DNA of 64,000 nt from Micromonospora sp. CCTCC AA 2012012 (GTDB taxonomy: Bacteria > Actinomycetota > Actinomycetes > Mycobacteriales > Micromonosporaceae). Of the stretch, positions 56,523 to 64,000 are shown one piece after another. Position numbers and translations under genes: made by a program. The notes below the pieces were generated by a model. It searched no databases, was not told the origin of the DNA, and was given only the letters and a program-made list of their open reading frames with translations. Positions within the stretch are counted from its first letter, which is position 1, and each line of letters opens with the position of its first letter. The DNA lies in contig NZ_CP159342.1 in assembly GCF_040499845.1 (NCBI RefSeq), forward strand, positions 6,510,001-6,574,000, written 5' to 3'.

Positions 56523-57774
56523 TCAGCGGGACTCCTGCCGGGGCAGGACCACCTCGCGGAGGATGAGCTGGAGGGCGGCCACCGTCGGGATGGCGAGCAG
56601 GGCGCCGACCACCCCCATCAGCGACACCCCGAGCAGGGCCGCCAGCAGCGCGGCCACCTCGTTGACCGCGACCGAGCGGCGCATGATCTTCGGATAGATC
56701 AGGTAGTTCTCCACCTGCTGGTAGACCACGAAGAAGGCCAGGCTGGCGATGCCGACCGGCAGGTCGGTGGCGAAGCCGACCAGGGTCACCACCACCGCGC
56801 CGAGGGTGGCCCCGATCTGGGGGATCAGATCGGTCACCGCGACCACCACCGCCAGCGCGAACGGGTACGGCAGCCCGACCACGAGGGCGAAGACGAAGGT
56901 GCTCGCCCCGGCCAGCACGGCGATGCTCAGCGCCCCCACCATGTACGCGCCGACCTTGGTCAGGATCTCGTCCCCGATCAGCTGCACCCGCCGTCGGCGG
57001 GAGCGCGGCACCAGCGCGTACCCGAGGTCGCGCAGCCGGTCGAAGTACGCCATGAAGTAGATCGTCAGCACCAGCACGGTCAGCGCCCGGAAGATCGTGC
57101 CGAAGATCAGTTGAGCGCCGCCGAGCACCCCGCCCAGGGCCCGGCCGACGTTGTCCGCGTTCGCCGCGGCGCGGACCCGGTCCAGCACGTCGTACCGCTC
57201 GACCAGGTCGTTGACGGTGGGATTGCGGCGCAGCTCCTCGATGTAGTTCGGCAGCTGCTCGAGGAACTGCCCGGACTGCGTCACCACCGGCGGCACCAGC
57301 GCCAGCACCGCGCCGACGATCAGCAGCAGCACGGTCAGCGCGACCGTCGCCACGGACAGCCCGTGCGGCAGTCCCCAGCCCCGTAGCCGGACCACCGCCG
57401 GGTGCAGCCCGACCGCCAGGAAGAGCGCGATCACCACCAGCACCAGGATGCCGGCGGCGTTGCGCAGGCCCAGGAAGACGGCGTACGCCCGCGCCGGTGA
57501 ACCCGACCAGGAAGCTGCTGCGGCGCAGCGGTCGCCCGGGTCGGCCGAACCGCCCGCCCGCCTCGAACTCGGTCGGGTCGGGGAGCGGTGCGGTGTCCTG
57601 CGGCGCGGTCGGGTCGTCGTGAGGAACCGGGTCGTCGGGGACGTGGTCGTGGGGGACCGGGTCGTCGTCGGGGACGTGGTCGTCGTGGGGGACCGGGTCG
57701 TCGTCGGGACGGAGGACGGCGAACGGATCGTCGTCGTCCGGCCGGGCGCCGCCCGACGGCCCGTCCTGTGCCAC
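56523..57774 (-). CDS. AI-2E (PerM) family transporter, frameshifted near the 5' end
   Basis: A PerM-family membrane protein with about eight helices (ILVLVVIALFLAVGLHPAV; ILREVVLPRQ at the end); some members export the AI-2 signal, many are of unknown role. The GTG at 57774 has a GGGGAGG ribosome site and starts an acidic, His/Asp/Pro-rich cytoplasmic region. The reading frame then shifts: one extra base in the CCC run at 57488-57490 (plus strand). Removing it joins both frames into 416 residues, reading GFTGAAYAVFLG. This is either a sequencing error or a recent pseudogene. Confidence 0.8.
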
Positions 57775-57969
57775 CCGACCTCCCCGGATCCCGCTCCGGC
57801 GGACGCGGCCGGAGACGCTGCGCCGGCCCGACGCCGGTGACCGGACCGCCCGGTCGGCAGCCGCCGGAATCCGGGCGGCGCGGGCCTCTGCCCGGAGGTT
57901 AGCGGCCGGCGGCGGTGCCCACCAGCCCCTCGCCCGCCCGGTGCCCGTCGGGTGCGGGCGCCGGTGGAA

Positions 57970-60027
57970 TCAGTCGGACTCGACGGTGACGGTGCTCGGC
58001 TTGGCGCTGCGTTCGTCGACCGTGGGCTTCGTCGGCCGCTTGCCGCTCTCGCCGGTGCTGGTGATCTTCGTGGGGGTGGCGCCCCGACCGCCCTCGCCGG
58101 GGACCGCGGCCACGGTCGGCTCACCGTCCACGCCGGCCGTCGCGCCCGCCCCGTCCACGGTGGTCACCCGTTCACCGACCGGCCGGGCCTTCGCCGCGCC
58201 GGCCTCGGCGGCCGCCTCCTTCGTGGCGGTGGCGGGCTCCCTGACCGGCTCCTTCACCCCGGCGGCGGGCTCCCTGACCGGCTCCTTCACCCCGGCGGCG
58301 GGCTGCTTCGTCTCGGCGGCGGACTTGCGGCCGATGCCATCCGGGGAGACCGGGGTGGCCGCGAGGCCGCCGCCGACCTTTCCGGTGGTCGCCTGGAGCT
58401 GAAGCTCGGCCAGCTTGCGCTGGAGGTCGTCGGACTCCTGGCGGGACTTCCACGTCTCGGTACGCAGATCCGCCAGCTCCTGCTGCGCCTGGGCGATCTC
58501 CAGCATCACCTGGGCCAGCTGCTGCCGGCCGGCGGCCACCTCCTGCTGGGTGGCGGCGAGGTGCTGCTGGGTGGTGGCCAGGTGCTGCTGGGTGGTGGCC
58601 GCGTACTCCTCGAACTGGCGGCGGGACGCCGCGACGTGCTCGTCGGCCTTGCGGCGCCGGTCGCTCGCCTCCGCCTCGGCCCGGCGCAGCAGCTCGGCGG
58701 CCTCGTCCTCGGCGCGCTGCCGCAGGGTCGACGCGTCGGTCTCGGCGGCCTCGCGGATCGCCGCGGCCCCCTGCTCGATCTCGTTGCGGCGGGCCGTGTA
58801 CGCCTGTTCCAGCTCGGCCTGCCGGCTCGTGTGCACCTTCTCCAGCTCGGCGTGCCGGGTGCTGTGCTGCCGGTCCAGCTCGTCGCGGCGCTTGGCGAAC
58901 TCCTGCTCGGCGGCGGCGCGGCGCTGGGCCAGCTCCTTGGCGGCCGCCTCCCGCTGGGAGTTGACCTCCTTCTCCACACCGGCCCGCCAGGCACCCAGCT
59001 CCTGCTGGGTCTGGGCGCGGGCGTGCTGCACGTACGCCTCGGTCTCGCTCCGCATCCGCTGGACGTACGCCTCGACCTCGGCCCGGTTCCGCTTGCCGGC
59101 CTCGACGGCCTCGGTGGTCAGCCGGTTGGCCTCGGTCCGCGCCCGGCCCCGGGTCGCCTTCGCCGCCTCCTCCGCGTCGTCGACGACCTTCTTGGCCTCC
59201 TGGAGAGCCTTGGCGTGGGTGGCCCGGCCCGCCTCGGCGGCGGACTCGGTGAGCCGCTTCGCCTCCTGCTGCGCCTTGGCGTGCACCTCCTTGGCCGCCT
59301 CGCGGAGCTGGGTGGCCTCCTGCTGCGCCTTGGCGACCGCCTCCTTGGCCGCCTCCCGCAGCCGGGTGGCCTCCTGCTGGGCCCGGGCGTGGATCTCCTT
59401 GGCGGTGTCCCGGAGCTGGGTGGCCTCCTGCTGCGCCTTGGCCAGGGCCTCCTGGGCGGTCTTGCGCAGGGCGTTCGCCTCGTCGCCGGCGTCCTTGCGG
59501 AGCTTGCCGGCCTCTTCCCGGGCGGCCTTGAGCGTGGCCTCGGCCTCGGCCTTGCGGGCGGCGGTGTGCCGCTCCTCCTCGGCGCGCCGGCCGGCTAGGG
59601 CGATCTCGAAGTCCTTGAGGGCCTGGGCGGCCTGCTCGCGGGCCTCGGCGACGATGTGCTCGGCGGCGGCCCGGCGGGCCTCGATCTCCTCGTTGGCGGC
59701 GGCCAGGATGTCGTCGGCTTGCTCCTCGGCCATGGCGAGGATCTGCTCGACCCGGGGACCGAGATGCCGGAACGAGGCCCGGTCCACCACGCCCACCTGC
59801 TTGCGTACCTGGGCGAGGTCGCGTTGCAGCACCTCGACCTGCCCGGCCAGCTTGTGGATCTGGGTGTACGCCTGTTCCCGCTCGGTCGCCAGGGTCGCGA
59901 TCTCGTGCTCCGCACGAGCGACGTACCGGTCGACCTGTCGTTTCTCGTACCCCCGCAGAGCGGACTCGAAGCTGGGCTCCGTGGTCACGTCCCCGCCGAG
60001 AGCGAACAGTTCCTCGCCGTGCGACAT
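57970..60027 (-). CDS. DivIVA/Scy-like coiled-coil cytoskeletal protein
   Basis: A 685-residue cytoplasmic coiled-coil protein. It starts with a DivIVA-like segment (GYEKRQVDRYV) and continues as an almost unbroken Ala/Glu/Lys/Gln-rich coil to about residue 590. That part includes five repeats of about 18 residues (KAQQEATQLREAAKE type) and short TTQQHLA repeats. A disordered tail carries an 11-residue tandem repeat (VKEPVREPAAG). Scy and FilP organise polar growth in Streptomyces and there also lie near the epimerase gene (from memory). ATG 60027 has GAGGATG upstream. Confidence 0.85.
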   Translation of the reverse strand: MSHGEELFALGGDVTTEPSFESALRGYEKRQVDRYVARAEHEIATLATEREQAYTQIHKLAGQVEVLQRDLAQVRKQVGVVDRASFRHLGPRVEQILAMAEEQADDILAAANEEIEARRAAAEHIVAEAREQAAQALKDFEIALAGRRAEEERHTAARKAEAEATLKAAREEAGKLRKDAGDEANALRKTAQEALAKAQQEATQLRDTAKEIHARAQQEATRLREAAKEAVAKAQQEATQLREAAKEVHAKAQQEAKRLTESAAEAGRATHAKALQEAKKVVDDAEEAAKATRGRARTEANRLTTEAVEAGKRNRAEVEAYVQRMRSETEAYVQHARAQTQQELGAWRAGVEKEVNSQREAAAKELAQRRAAAEQEFAKRRDELDRQHSTRHAELEKVHTSRQAELEQAYTARRNEIEQGAAAIREAAETDASTLRQRAEDEAAELLRRAEAEASDRRRKADEHVAASRRQFEEYAATTQQHLATTQQHLAATQQEVAAGRQQLAQVMLEIAQAQQELADLRTETWKSRQESDDLQRKLAELQLQATTGKVGGGLAATPVSPDGIGRKSAAETKQPAAGVKEPVREPAAGVKEPVREPATATKEAAAEAGAAKARPVGERVTTVDGAGATAGVDGEPTVAAVPGEGGRGATPTKITSTGESGKRPTKPTVDERSAKPSTVTVESD

Positions 60028-60125
60028 GCCCCCATCCTCACACGCATCCGGCTCTGCGGGGGCGATACGGACGCCCCTGTTGGGACGTACTTCACTGATG
60101 CGACGGAACGGACGGGGAACACATG

Positions 60126-60169
60126 ACGGCGCGGGGATCCACCGGTCACCCGGTGTCACCCCGCGCCGT
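60126..60169. terminator. Terminator after the FilP-like gene
   Basis: 11-bp arms (ACGGCGCGGGG and complement) with an inner CACCGG/CCGGTG stem, 26 nt past the stop of the minus-strand gene. Confidence 0.7.
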
Positions 60170-60195
60170 GGATCATGCCCCGATGCGGGTGGTGC

Positions 60196-61449
60196 TCAGC
60201 TGGCGGATTCGGCGGCGACCCGCTTCTCGGCACCCTCCGCCTTGGCCGGCTCCGGCTTGGCCGCGGCCGCCGGCACGCCCGGCACGATGCCGGCGAGACC
60301 GGAGAGCATCTGGCCGAGCTGGGAGGTGACGGCATCCTTCTGCCGGGTGAGGTCCTCGACCTCGCGGCGGGCCGCCTGGGTGGTCAGCTCGGCCTCGGTG
60401 CGGGCCTCGCTGAGCAGACGCTGCGACTCGGCCTTCGCCTCGGCGAGGGTCTTCTCGGCCAGCGCCTTGGCCTTCTCGACCGTCTCGTTGGCGGTGCGCT
60501 CGGACTCGACCCGGCGCGCCTCGGCCCGCTGCTCGATCTCCTTGGCCCGCTCCTGGGCGGCCCGGGCCCGCTGCTCGGCCTCGCCGACCAGCTTCTGGGT
60601 CTGCGCGACCTGGGCGGCGTGCCGCTCCGACTCCTCGCGCTCGGCCTTCTCCCGCCGCTCGGCGAGCTGCAGCTCCAGGGCCTGCAGGTCCTTGTCGCGC
60701 TTGTCGCGGGCGTCGGTGAGCAGCTTCGTCGCCTCGGCGCGCTTCTCCTCGGCCTCCCGGGCGGCCTTCGCCCGCTGCTGGGTGATCTCCCGCTCGGCGG
60801 TGGCGCGCAGCGTGGCGACCTCGCGCTCGACGGTGGACTTCAGCTCGGCCACCTCGTGCGCGGTGACCGTACGCAGCTGCTTGGTCTCGCGGTCGGCGTC
60901 GGCGCGCAGCGTGTCGGCCTCGCGGCGGGCCTGCACCCGGACCTCGGCGGCCTCGCGCTCGGCGGTGGTGCGGACGTTGCCCGCCTCCCGCTCGGCGGTG
61001 GCCTTCATCGCGGCCGCCTCGGCGCGCGCCTTGTCGGTGATCTCGCGCGCCTCGAGGCGGGCGGCGGAGAGGATGCCCTCCGACTCCCGCTTGGCCTCGT
61101 TGCGGTGGTCGTTGGCCTGCTCCTCGGCCAGCCGGAGGATCTGCTCGACGCGGGTGCCGAGGCCGGAGAGGGTCGGCCGGCTGTTCTCCTCGAGCTGCTT
61201 GTTGGTGTCGGCGAGCTTCTGCTCCAGCCCGGTCTGCCGCTGCTCGGCCTGCCGGAGCCGACGCTGGGCGTCGTTCATCCGCTGCTCGGCCTCGGCGCGG
61301 GCCTGCTCGGACTGGGTCAGCGCGGCGGTCAGCCGACCGATGAAGTCATCGACCTGGCCGGTGTTGTATCCGCGCAGGCCAACGGTGAAATCGGGCTGTG
61401 AGTTCGCGTTATCGAAGAACGCAAGAGGGGAGGACTGCTGCTGGGGCAT
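60196..61449 (-). CDS. FilP-like coiled-coil protein
   Basis: A 417-residue relative of the adjacent protein. It has a DivIVA-like N-terminus (GYNTGQVDDFIGRL) and a continuous coiled coil to about residue 370, with repeated TAEREA units of 11 residues. It ends in an Ala/Pro/Lys-rich tail. It should form filaments with the neighbouring coiled-coil protein and act in tip growth or cell shape (by similarity to Streptomyces FilP). GGGAG lies 9 nt before the ATG. Confidence 0.86.
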   Translation of the reverse strand: MPQQQSSPLAFFDNANSQPDFTVGLRGYNTGQVDDFIGRLTAALTQSEQARAEAEQRMNDAQRRLRQAEQRQTGLEQKLADTNKQLEENSRPTLSGLGTRVEQILRLAEEQANDHRNEAKRESEGILSAARLEAREITDKARAEAAAMKATAEREAGNVRTTAEREAAEVRVQARREADTLRADADRETKQLRTVTAHEVAELKSTVEREVATLRATAEREITQQRAKAAREAEEKRAEATKLLTDARDKRDKDLQALELQLAERREKAEREESERHAAQVAQTQKLVGEAEQRARAAQERAKEIEQRAEARRVESERTANETVEKAKALAEKTLAEAKAESQRLLSEARTEAELTTQAARREVEDLTRQKDAVTSQLGQMLSGLAGIVPGVPAAAAKPEPAKAEGAEKRVAAESAS

Positions 61450-61607
61450 TGGGACATACTCCCAGACCCCCCGGGGTGCTTCGCAAGAGCGGTACGGAGC
61501 TTTCGTGTCCTCATTACATGGTCAACTCGGGCGCGCGACGGGACCGGACCAAACGGCGATCTTGGCAGCTCCCGGGGCGGGTCGGGCGTCACCCGGGGTG
61601 AGCGGGA

Positions 61608-61640
61608 AAAGGGCCGCGGGGTCACGCCCCGCGGCCCTTT
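61608..61640 (-). terminator. Terminator after ccr
   Basis: 14-bp perfect arms (AAAGGGCCGCGGGG and complement) with a TTTT run on the minus strand, 90 nt past the ccr stop. It separates ccr from the FilP-like gene. Confidence 0.8.
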
Positions 61641-61729
61641 GTCGCCGACTCACTCGAATGGTCTCCCGGCGCGGTGGAAAGGCATTGGCCCGCTCACCGC
61701 AATGGTCACGTCGGGATCGTCCGGTCGGA

Positions 61730-63085
61730 TCAGTGGCCCCGGAACCGGTTGATCGCCGTTTCGTGCCGGGACCGCAGCTCGGTGTCCCGCACGCCGAGGC
61801 CGTCGGCCGGGGCGAGGCAGCGGACGCCGACCTTGCCCTGGTGCGCGTTGCGGTGCACCTCGTACGCGGCCTGACCGGTCTGCTCCAACGGATAGGTCTT
61901 CGACACCGTCGGGTGGATCTGGCCCAGCGCGACGAGCCGGTTGGCCTGCCAGGCCTCGTGGTAGTTGGCGAAGTGGCTGCCGACGATCCGCTTGAGGTGC
62001 ATCCACAGGTAGCGGTTGTCGTACTGGTGCAGGAAGCCGCTGGTGGAGGCGCAGGTGACGATGGTGCCGCCCTTCTTGGCGACATAGACGCTGGCGCCGA
62101 AGGTCTCCCGGCCCGGGTGCTCGAACACGATGTCCGGGTCCTCGCCGCCGGTCAGCTCGCGGATCCGCTCGCCGAAGCGGCGCCACTCGTCCTGGTCCTG
62201 GGTCTGCTCGTCCTTCCAGAACCGGAAGCCCTCGGCGGAGCGGTCGATGACCAGCTCGGCGCCCATCTTCCGGCACAGCTCGGCCTTCTCCGGGGAGGAG
62301 ACCACGCAGACCGGGATCGCCCCGCCGTTGAGCGCCATCTGGGTGGCGTAGCCGCCGAGGCCGCCGGAGGCGCCCCAGATCAGCACCACGTCGCCCTGCT
62401 TCATGTTGGCCCCGTGGTGCGAGACCAGCTGCCGGTACGCGGTGGAGTTGACCAGCCCCGGGCTGGCCGCCTCCTCCCAGCTCAGGTGGCGGGGCTTCGG
62501 CATCAGCTGGTTGGCCTTGACGACGCAGAGCTCGGCGAGGCCGCCGAAGTTGGTCTCGAAGCCCCAGATCCGCTGCTGCGGGTCCAACATGGTGTCGTCG
62601 TGGCCGGCCGAGTCCTCCAGCTCGACGGAGAGGCAGTGCGCGACCACCTCGTCGCCGGCCTTCCACCTGGTCACGCCCGGCCCGGTCCGCAGCACCACGC
62701 CGGCCGCGTCCGACCCGACCACGTGGTACGGCAGGTCGTGCCGGCGGGTCAGCTCGGAGAGCCGGCCGTAGCGCTGGAGGAACTTGAAGGTGGACATCGG
62801 CTCGAAGATGCTGGTCCACACGGTGTTGTAGTTGATGGCGCTGGCCATCACGGCCACCAGCGCCTCGCCCGGGGCGAGCTCCGGGGTGGGCACCTCCTGG
62901 ACGTGCAGCGCCTTGCGGGGGTCCTTGTCACGGGTGGCCATCCCGTCGAACATCCTGGTGTCCTCCGCGCGGACCACCACGCCCCGGTAGCTCTCCGGTA
63001 CCGGCAGGCCGGCCAGGCCGGCGAGTTCGCGCTCCGGCTGCGCCGAGCCCTCCGCCGCCATGATCGCTTCGAGGATGTCCTGCAC
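61730..63085 (-). CDS. ccr: Crotonyl-CoA carboxylase/reductase
   Basis: Reductively carboxylates crotonyl-CoA to ethylmalonyl-CoA with NADPH; the key enzyme of the ethylmalonyl-CoA pathway and a source of extender units for polyketides. It has 451 residues (typical about 447). The medium-chain-dehydrogenase fold is clear: DLPYHVVGSDAAGVV, the cofactor motif IWGASGGLGGYA, and the long Ccr-specific N-terminus. The GTG at 63085 follows GGGAGG by 5 nt; the frame runs on upstream without support. A palindrome shared with meaA lies upstream. Confidence 0.95.
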   Translation of the reverse strand: MQDILEAIMAAEGSAQPERELAGLAGLPVPESYRGVVVRAEDTRMFDGMATRDKDPRKALHVQEVPTPELAPGEALVAVMASAINYNTVWTSIFEPMSTFKFLQRYGRLSELTRRHDLPYHVVGSDAAGVVLRTGPGVTRWKAGDEVVAHCLSVELEDSAGHDDTMLDPQQRIWGFETNFGGLAELCVVKANQLMPKPRHLSWEEAASPGLVNSTAYRQLVSHHGANMKQGDVVLIWGASGGLGGYATQMALNGGAIPVCVVSSPEKAELCRKMGAELVIDRSAEGFRFWKDEQTQDQDEWRRFGERIRELTGGEDPDIVFEHPGRETFGASVYVAKKGGTIVTCASTSGFLHQYDNRYLWMHLKRIVGSHFANYHEAWQANRLVALGQIHPTVSKTYPLEQTGQAAYEVHRNAHQGKVGVRCLAPADGLGVRDTELRSRHETAINRFRGH

Positions 63086-63217
63086 GGTGACCTCCCGTTC
63101 GTCCGCACCCCGCGCCGGGCGGGTCGCGGTGCTGCCATAGTCGGCGCCGGTACGCCGGGACCGCCATGTCGGTGATCGACACATCCGCACCGGTCGCCGC
63201 TCCTGTGGGGGCGGACG

Positions 63218-63231
63218 TTACTGAACGGTAG
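63218..63231. promoter_or_regulatory. Putative operator of ccr
   Basis: TTACTGAACGGTAG, identical to the meaA site in 13 of 14 bases. On the minus strand it includes TACCGT (63225-63230), a possible -10 box for ccr. Confidence 0.55.
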
Positions 63232-63393
63232 CTAGGGCCGGAAGTCCTCTGTGAAAAACTGCATCGACCGATGCGTGGAGCTGTCCGTGGGAACGCGGAA
63301 CCGCGCACTGCCGCGCCTCTTCCCACTGTTCGGGAAGTTGTCCGTCCCGCCCGCTCCCCGGGTGCCCGCCGACCAGGTCGGCGGTGACGCCGA

Positions 63394-63435
63394 CGGGTGC
63401 GTCCCCGGTCGTCCGAGCGACCGGAGACGCACCCG
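63394..63435. terminator. Terminator after methylmalonyl-CoA epimerase gene
   Basis: CGGGTGCGTC pairs with GACGCACCCG and an inner CCGGTCG/CGACCGG stem, 28 nt past the stop. Confidence 0.75.
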
Positions 63436-63462
63436 TTGCGCGCGCGAGGTGGGGTGAGGCGG

Positions 63463-63939
63463 TCAGTGACCCTCGGCGGCGGGCTCGACCAGTTCGACCA
63501 GGACGCCACCGGCGTCCTTCGGGTGGACGAAGTTGACCCGGGAGCCGGCGGTGCCGCGCTTCGGGGTCTCGTAGAGCACCCGGACGCCCCGGTCGCGCAG
63601 CGCCTTGCAGGCCGCGTCGATGTCCGCCACCGTGTACGCGACCTGCTGGACCCCCGGACCGTTGCGGTCCAGGAACTTCGCGATGGTGGACTCCGGGGAG
63701 AGCGGGGCGAGCAGCTGCAGGTAGCCGCCGTCCGCGGTCGGGCCGACGGCCAGCATCGCCTCCCGGACGCCCTGCTCGGCGTTGGTCTCGGTGTGCACGC
63801 AGCGCATCCCGAAGGTGCGGTGGTAGAAGTCGATCGCGGCGTCCAGGTCGGCCACGGCGATCCCGACGTGGTCGATGCGGCGCAGCCCGATGTCTGTGAC
63901 GTAGTCCGCAGCGGGCTCGACGGGGGAGTTCTCAGCCAT
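63463..63939 (-). CDS. mce: Methylmalonyl-CoA epimerase
   Basis: Interconverts the two methylmalonyl-CoA epimers (ethylmalonyl-CoA too in some bacteria), linking the mutases to carboxylases. It has 158 residues in a VOC fold. Metal-ligand segments are RIDHVGIAVADLD, VQQVAYTVADID and GVLVELVEP. CAGACT (63946-63951) ends 6 nt before the ATG, giving a leaderless mRNA. Corresponds to Rv1322A in the M. tuberculosis order. Confidence 0.94.
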   Translation of the reverse strand: MAENSPVEPAADYVTDIGLRRIDHVGIAVADLDAAIDFYHRTFGMRCVHTETNAEQGVREAMLAVGPTADGGYLQLLAPLSPESTIAKFLDRNGPGVQQVAYTVADIDAACKALRDRGVRVLYETPKRGTAGSRVNFVHPKDAGGVLVELVEPAAEGH

Positions 63940-64000
63940 GGCGCTAGTCTGACCGAACAATCGTTAAGGCGTACAGGTCGGCACCCCCCTCGGAGGCAGG

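Larger units (their letters stand above)
63086..63462. other. Regulatory region upstream of ccr
   Basis: A 377-bp gap between ccr and the epimerase gene, both on the minus strand. It holds the operator-like site (63218-63231), a perfect GCATCGACCGATGC palindrome (63261-63274) and the epimerase terminator. No gene is supported. Confidence 0.6.

Noticed and set aside
58415..63175. Open plus-strand frame of about 1586 codons
   Set aside because: It runs opposite the coiled-coil and ccr genes, is Ser/Ala/Arg low-complexity and has no domain. It is a by-product of the high GC content at third codon positions.

Overview
The window is very GC-rich chromosomal DNA of an actinomycete. Gene content, gene order and many GTG-initiated, leaderless genes point to the Micromonosporaceae (Micromonospora or a close relative); this placement is by inspection and memory, not by a database search. 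No rRNA, tRNA, CRISPR array, prophage or insertion sequence was seen. From memory, the backbone follows the order of the Mycobacterium tuberculosis Rv1292 to Rv1322A region: argS, lysA, hom, thrC, thrB, rho, rpmE, prfA, prmC, tsaC, atp operon, DUF2550, ATR, murA, nucS, and methylmalonyl-CoA epimerase. Lineage-specific genes are inserted at several points.

Layout. 1-13 kb: 3' part of argS, then the aspartate-family genes lysA-hom-thrC. thrB is displaced about 6.7 kb downstream by an RND exporter, a Tat-exported polysaccharide deacetylase, an MFS transporter and a small membrane protein. 13-27 kb: rho with a long Arg/Glu-rich insert, a polynucleotide kinase-phosphatase, rpmE, prfA, a diguanylate cyclase, prmC, tsaC, a tyrosine phosphatase, a class A penicillin-binding protein, an SDR protein and glyA. 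27-37 kb: the ATP synthase operon (AtpI-like, atpZ, atpBEFHAGD). A strong terminator and an LCP (LytR-CpsA-Psr) gene then separate atpD from a short atpC that has its own promoter. 37-48 kb: two paralogous secreted lysozyme-like proteins about 10 kb apart flank a VOC protein, ATR, murA, a hydroxybutyryl-CoA dehydrogenase, an ABC exporter with a hydrolase, the B12 mutase meaA and a DUF1540 protein. 48-64 kb: DUF4126, nucS, aldehyde dehydrogenase, FHA protein, a double 3-hydroxyacyl-CoA dehydrogenase, an ECF sigma factor with a membrane partner, two small or hydrolase genes, a frameshifted AI-2E transporter, two Scy/FilP-like coiled-coil proteins, crotonyl-CoA carboxylase/reductase (ccr) and methylmalonyl-CoA epimerase.

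Working together. ATR (makes adenosylcobalamin), MeaA, Ccr, the epimerase and two hydroxyacyl-CoA dehydrogenases form most of an ethylmalonyl-CoA-type C4/C5 acyl-CoA pathway. meaA, ccr and an aldehyde dehydrogenase gene carry the same putative operator, TTACNGNNCNGTAR. The two secreted lysozyme-like genes each have two tandem GGAAT-N18-GTT promoters (sigma-R type), followed by a nearly identical leader of about 150 nt. One hairpin in that leader differs in sequence between the copies but keeps its pairing. The 3' part of this leader is found again before the LCP gene. This shared cell-wall-gene leader is the best candidate for an undescribed regulatory system here. A 30-bp dispersed repeat occurs four times, twice near these genes.
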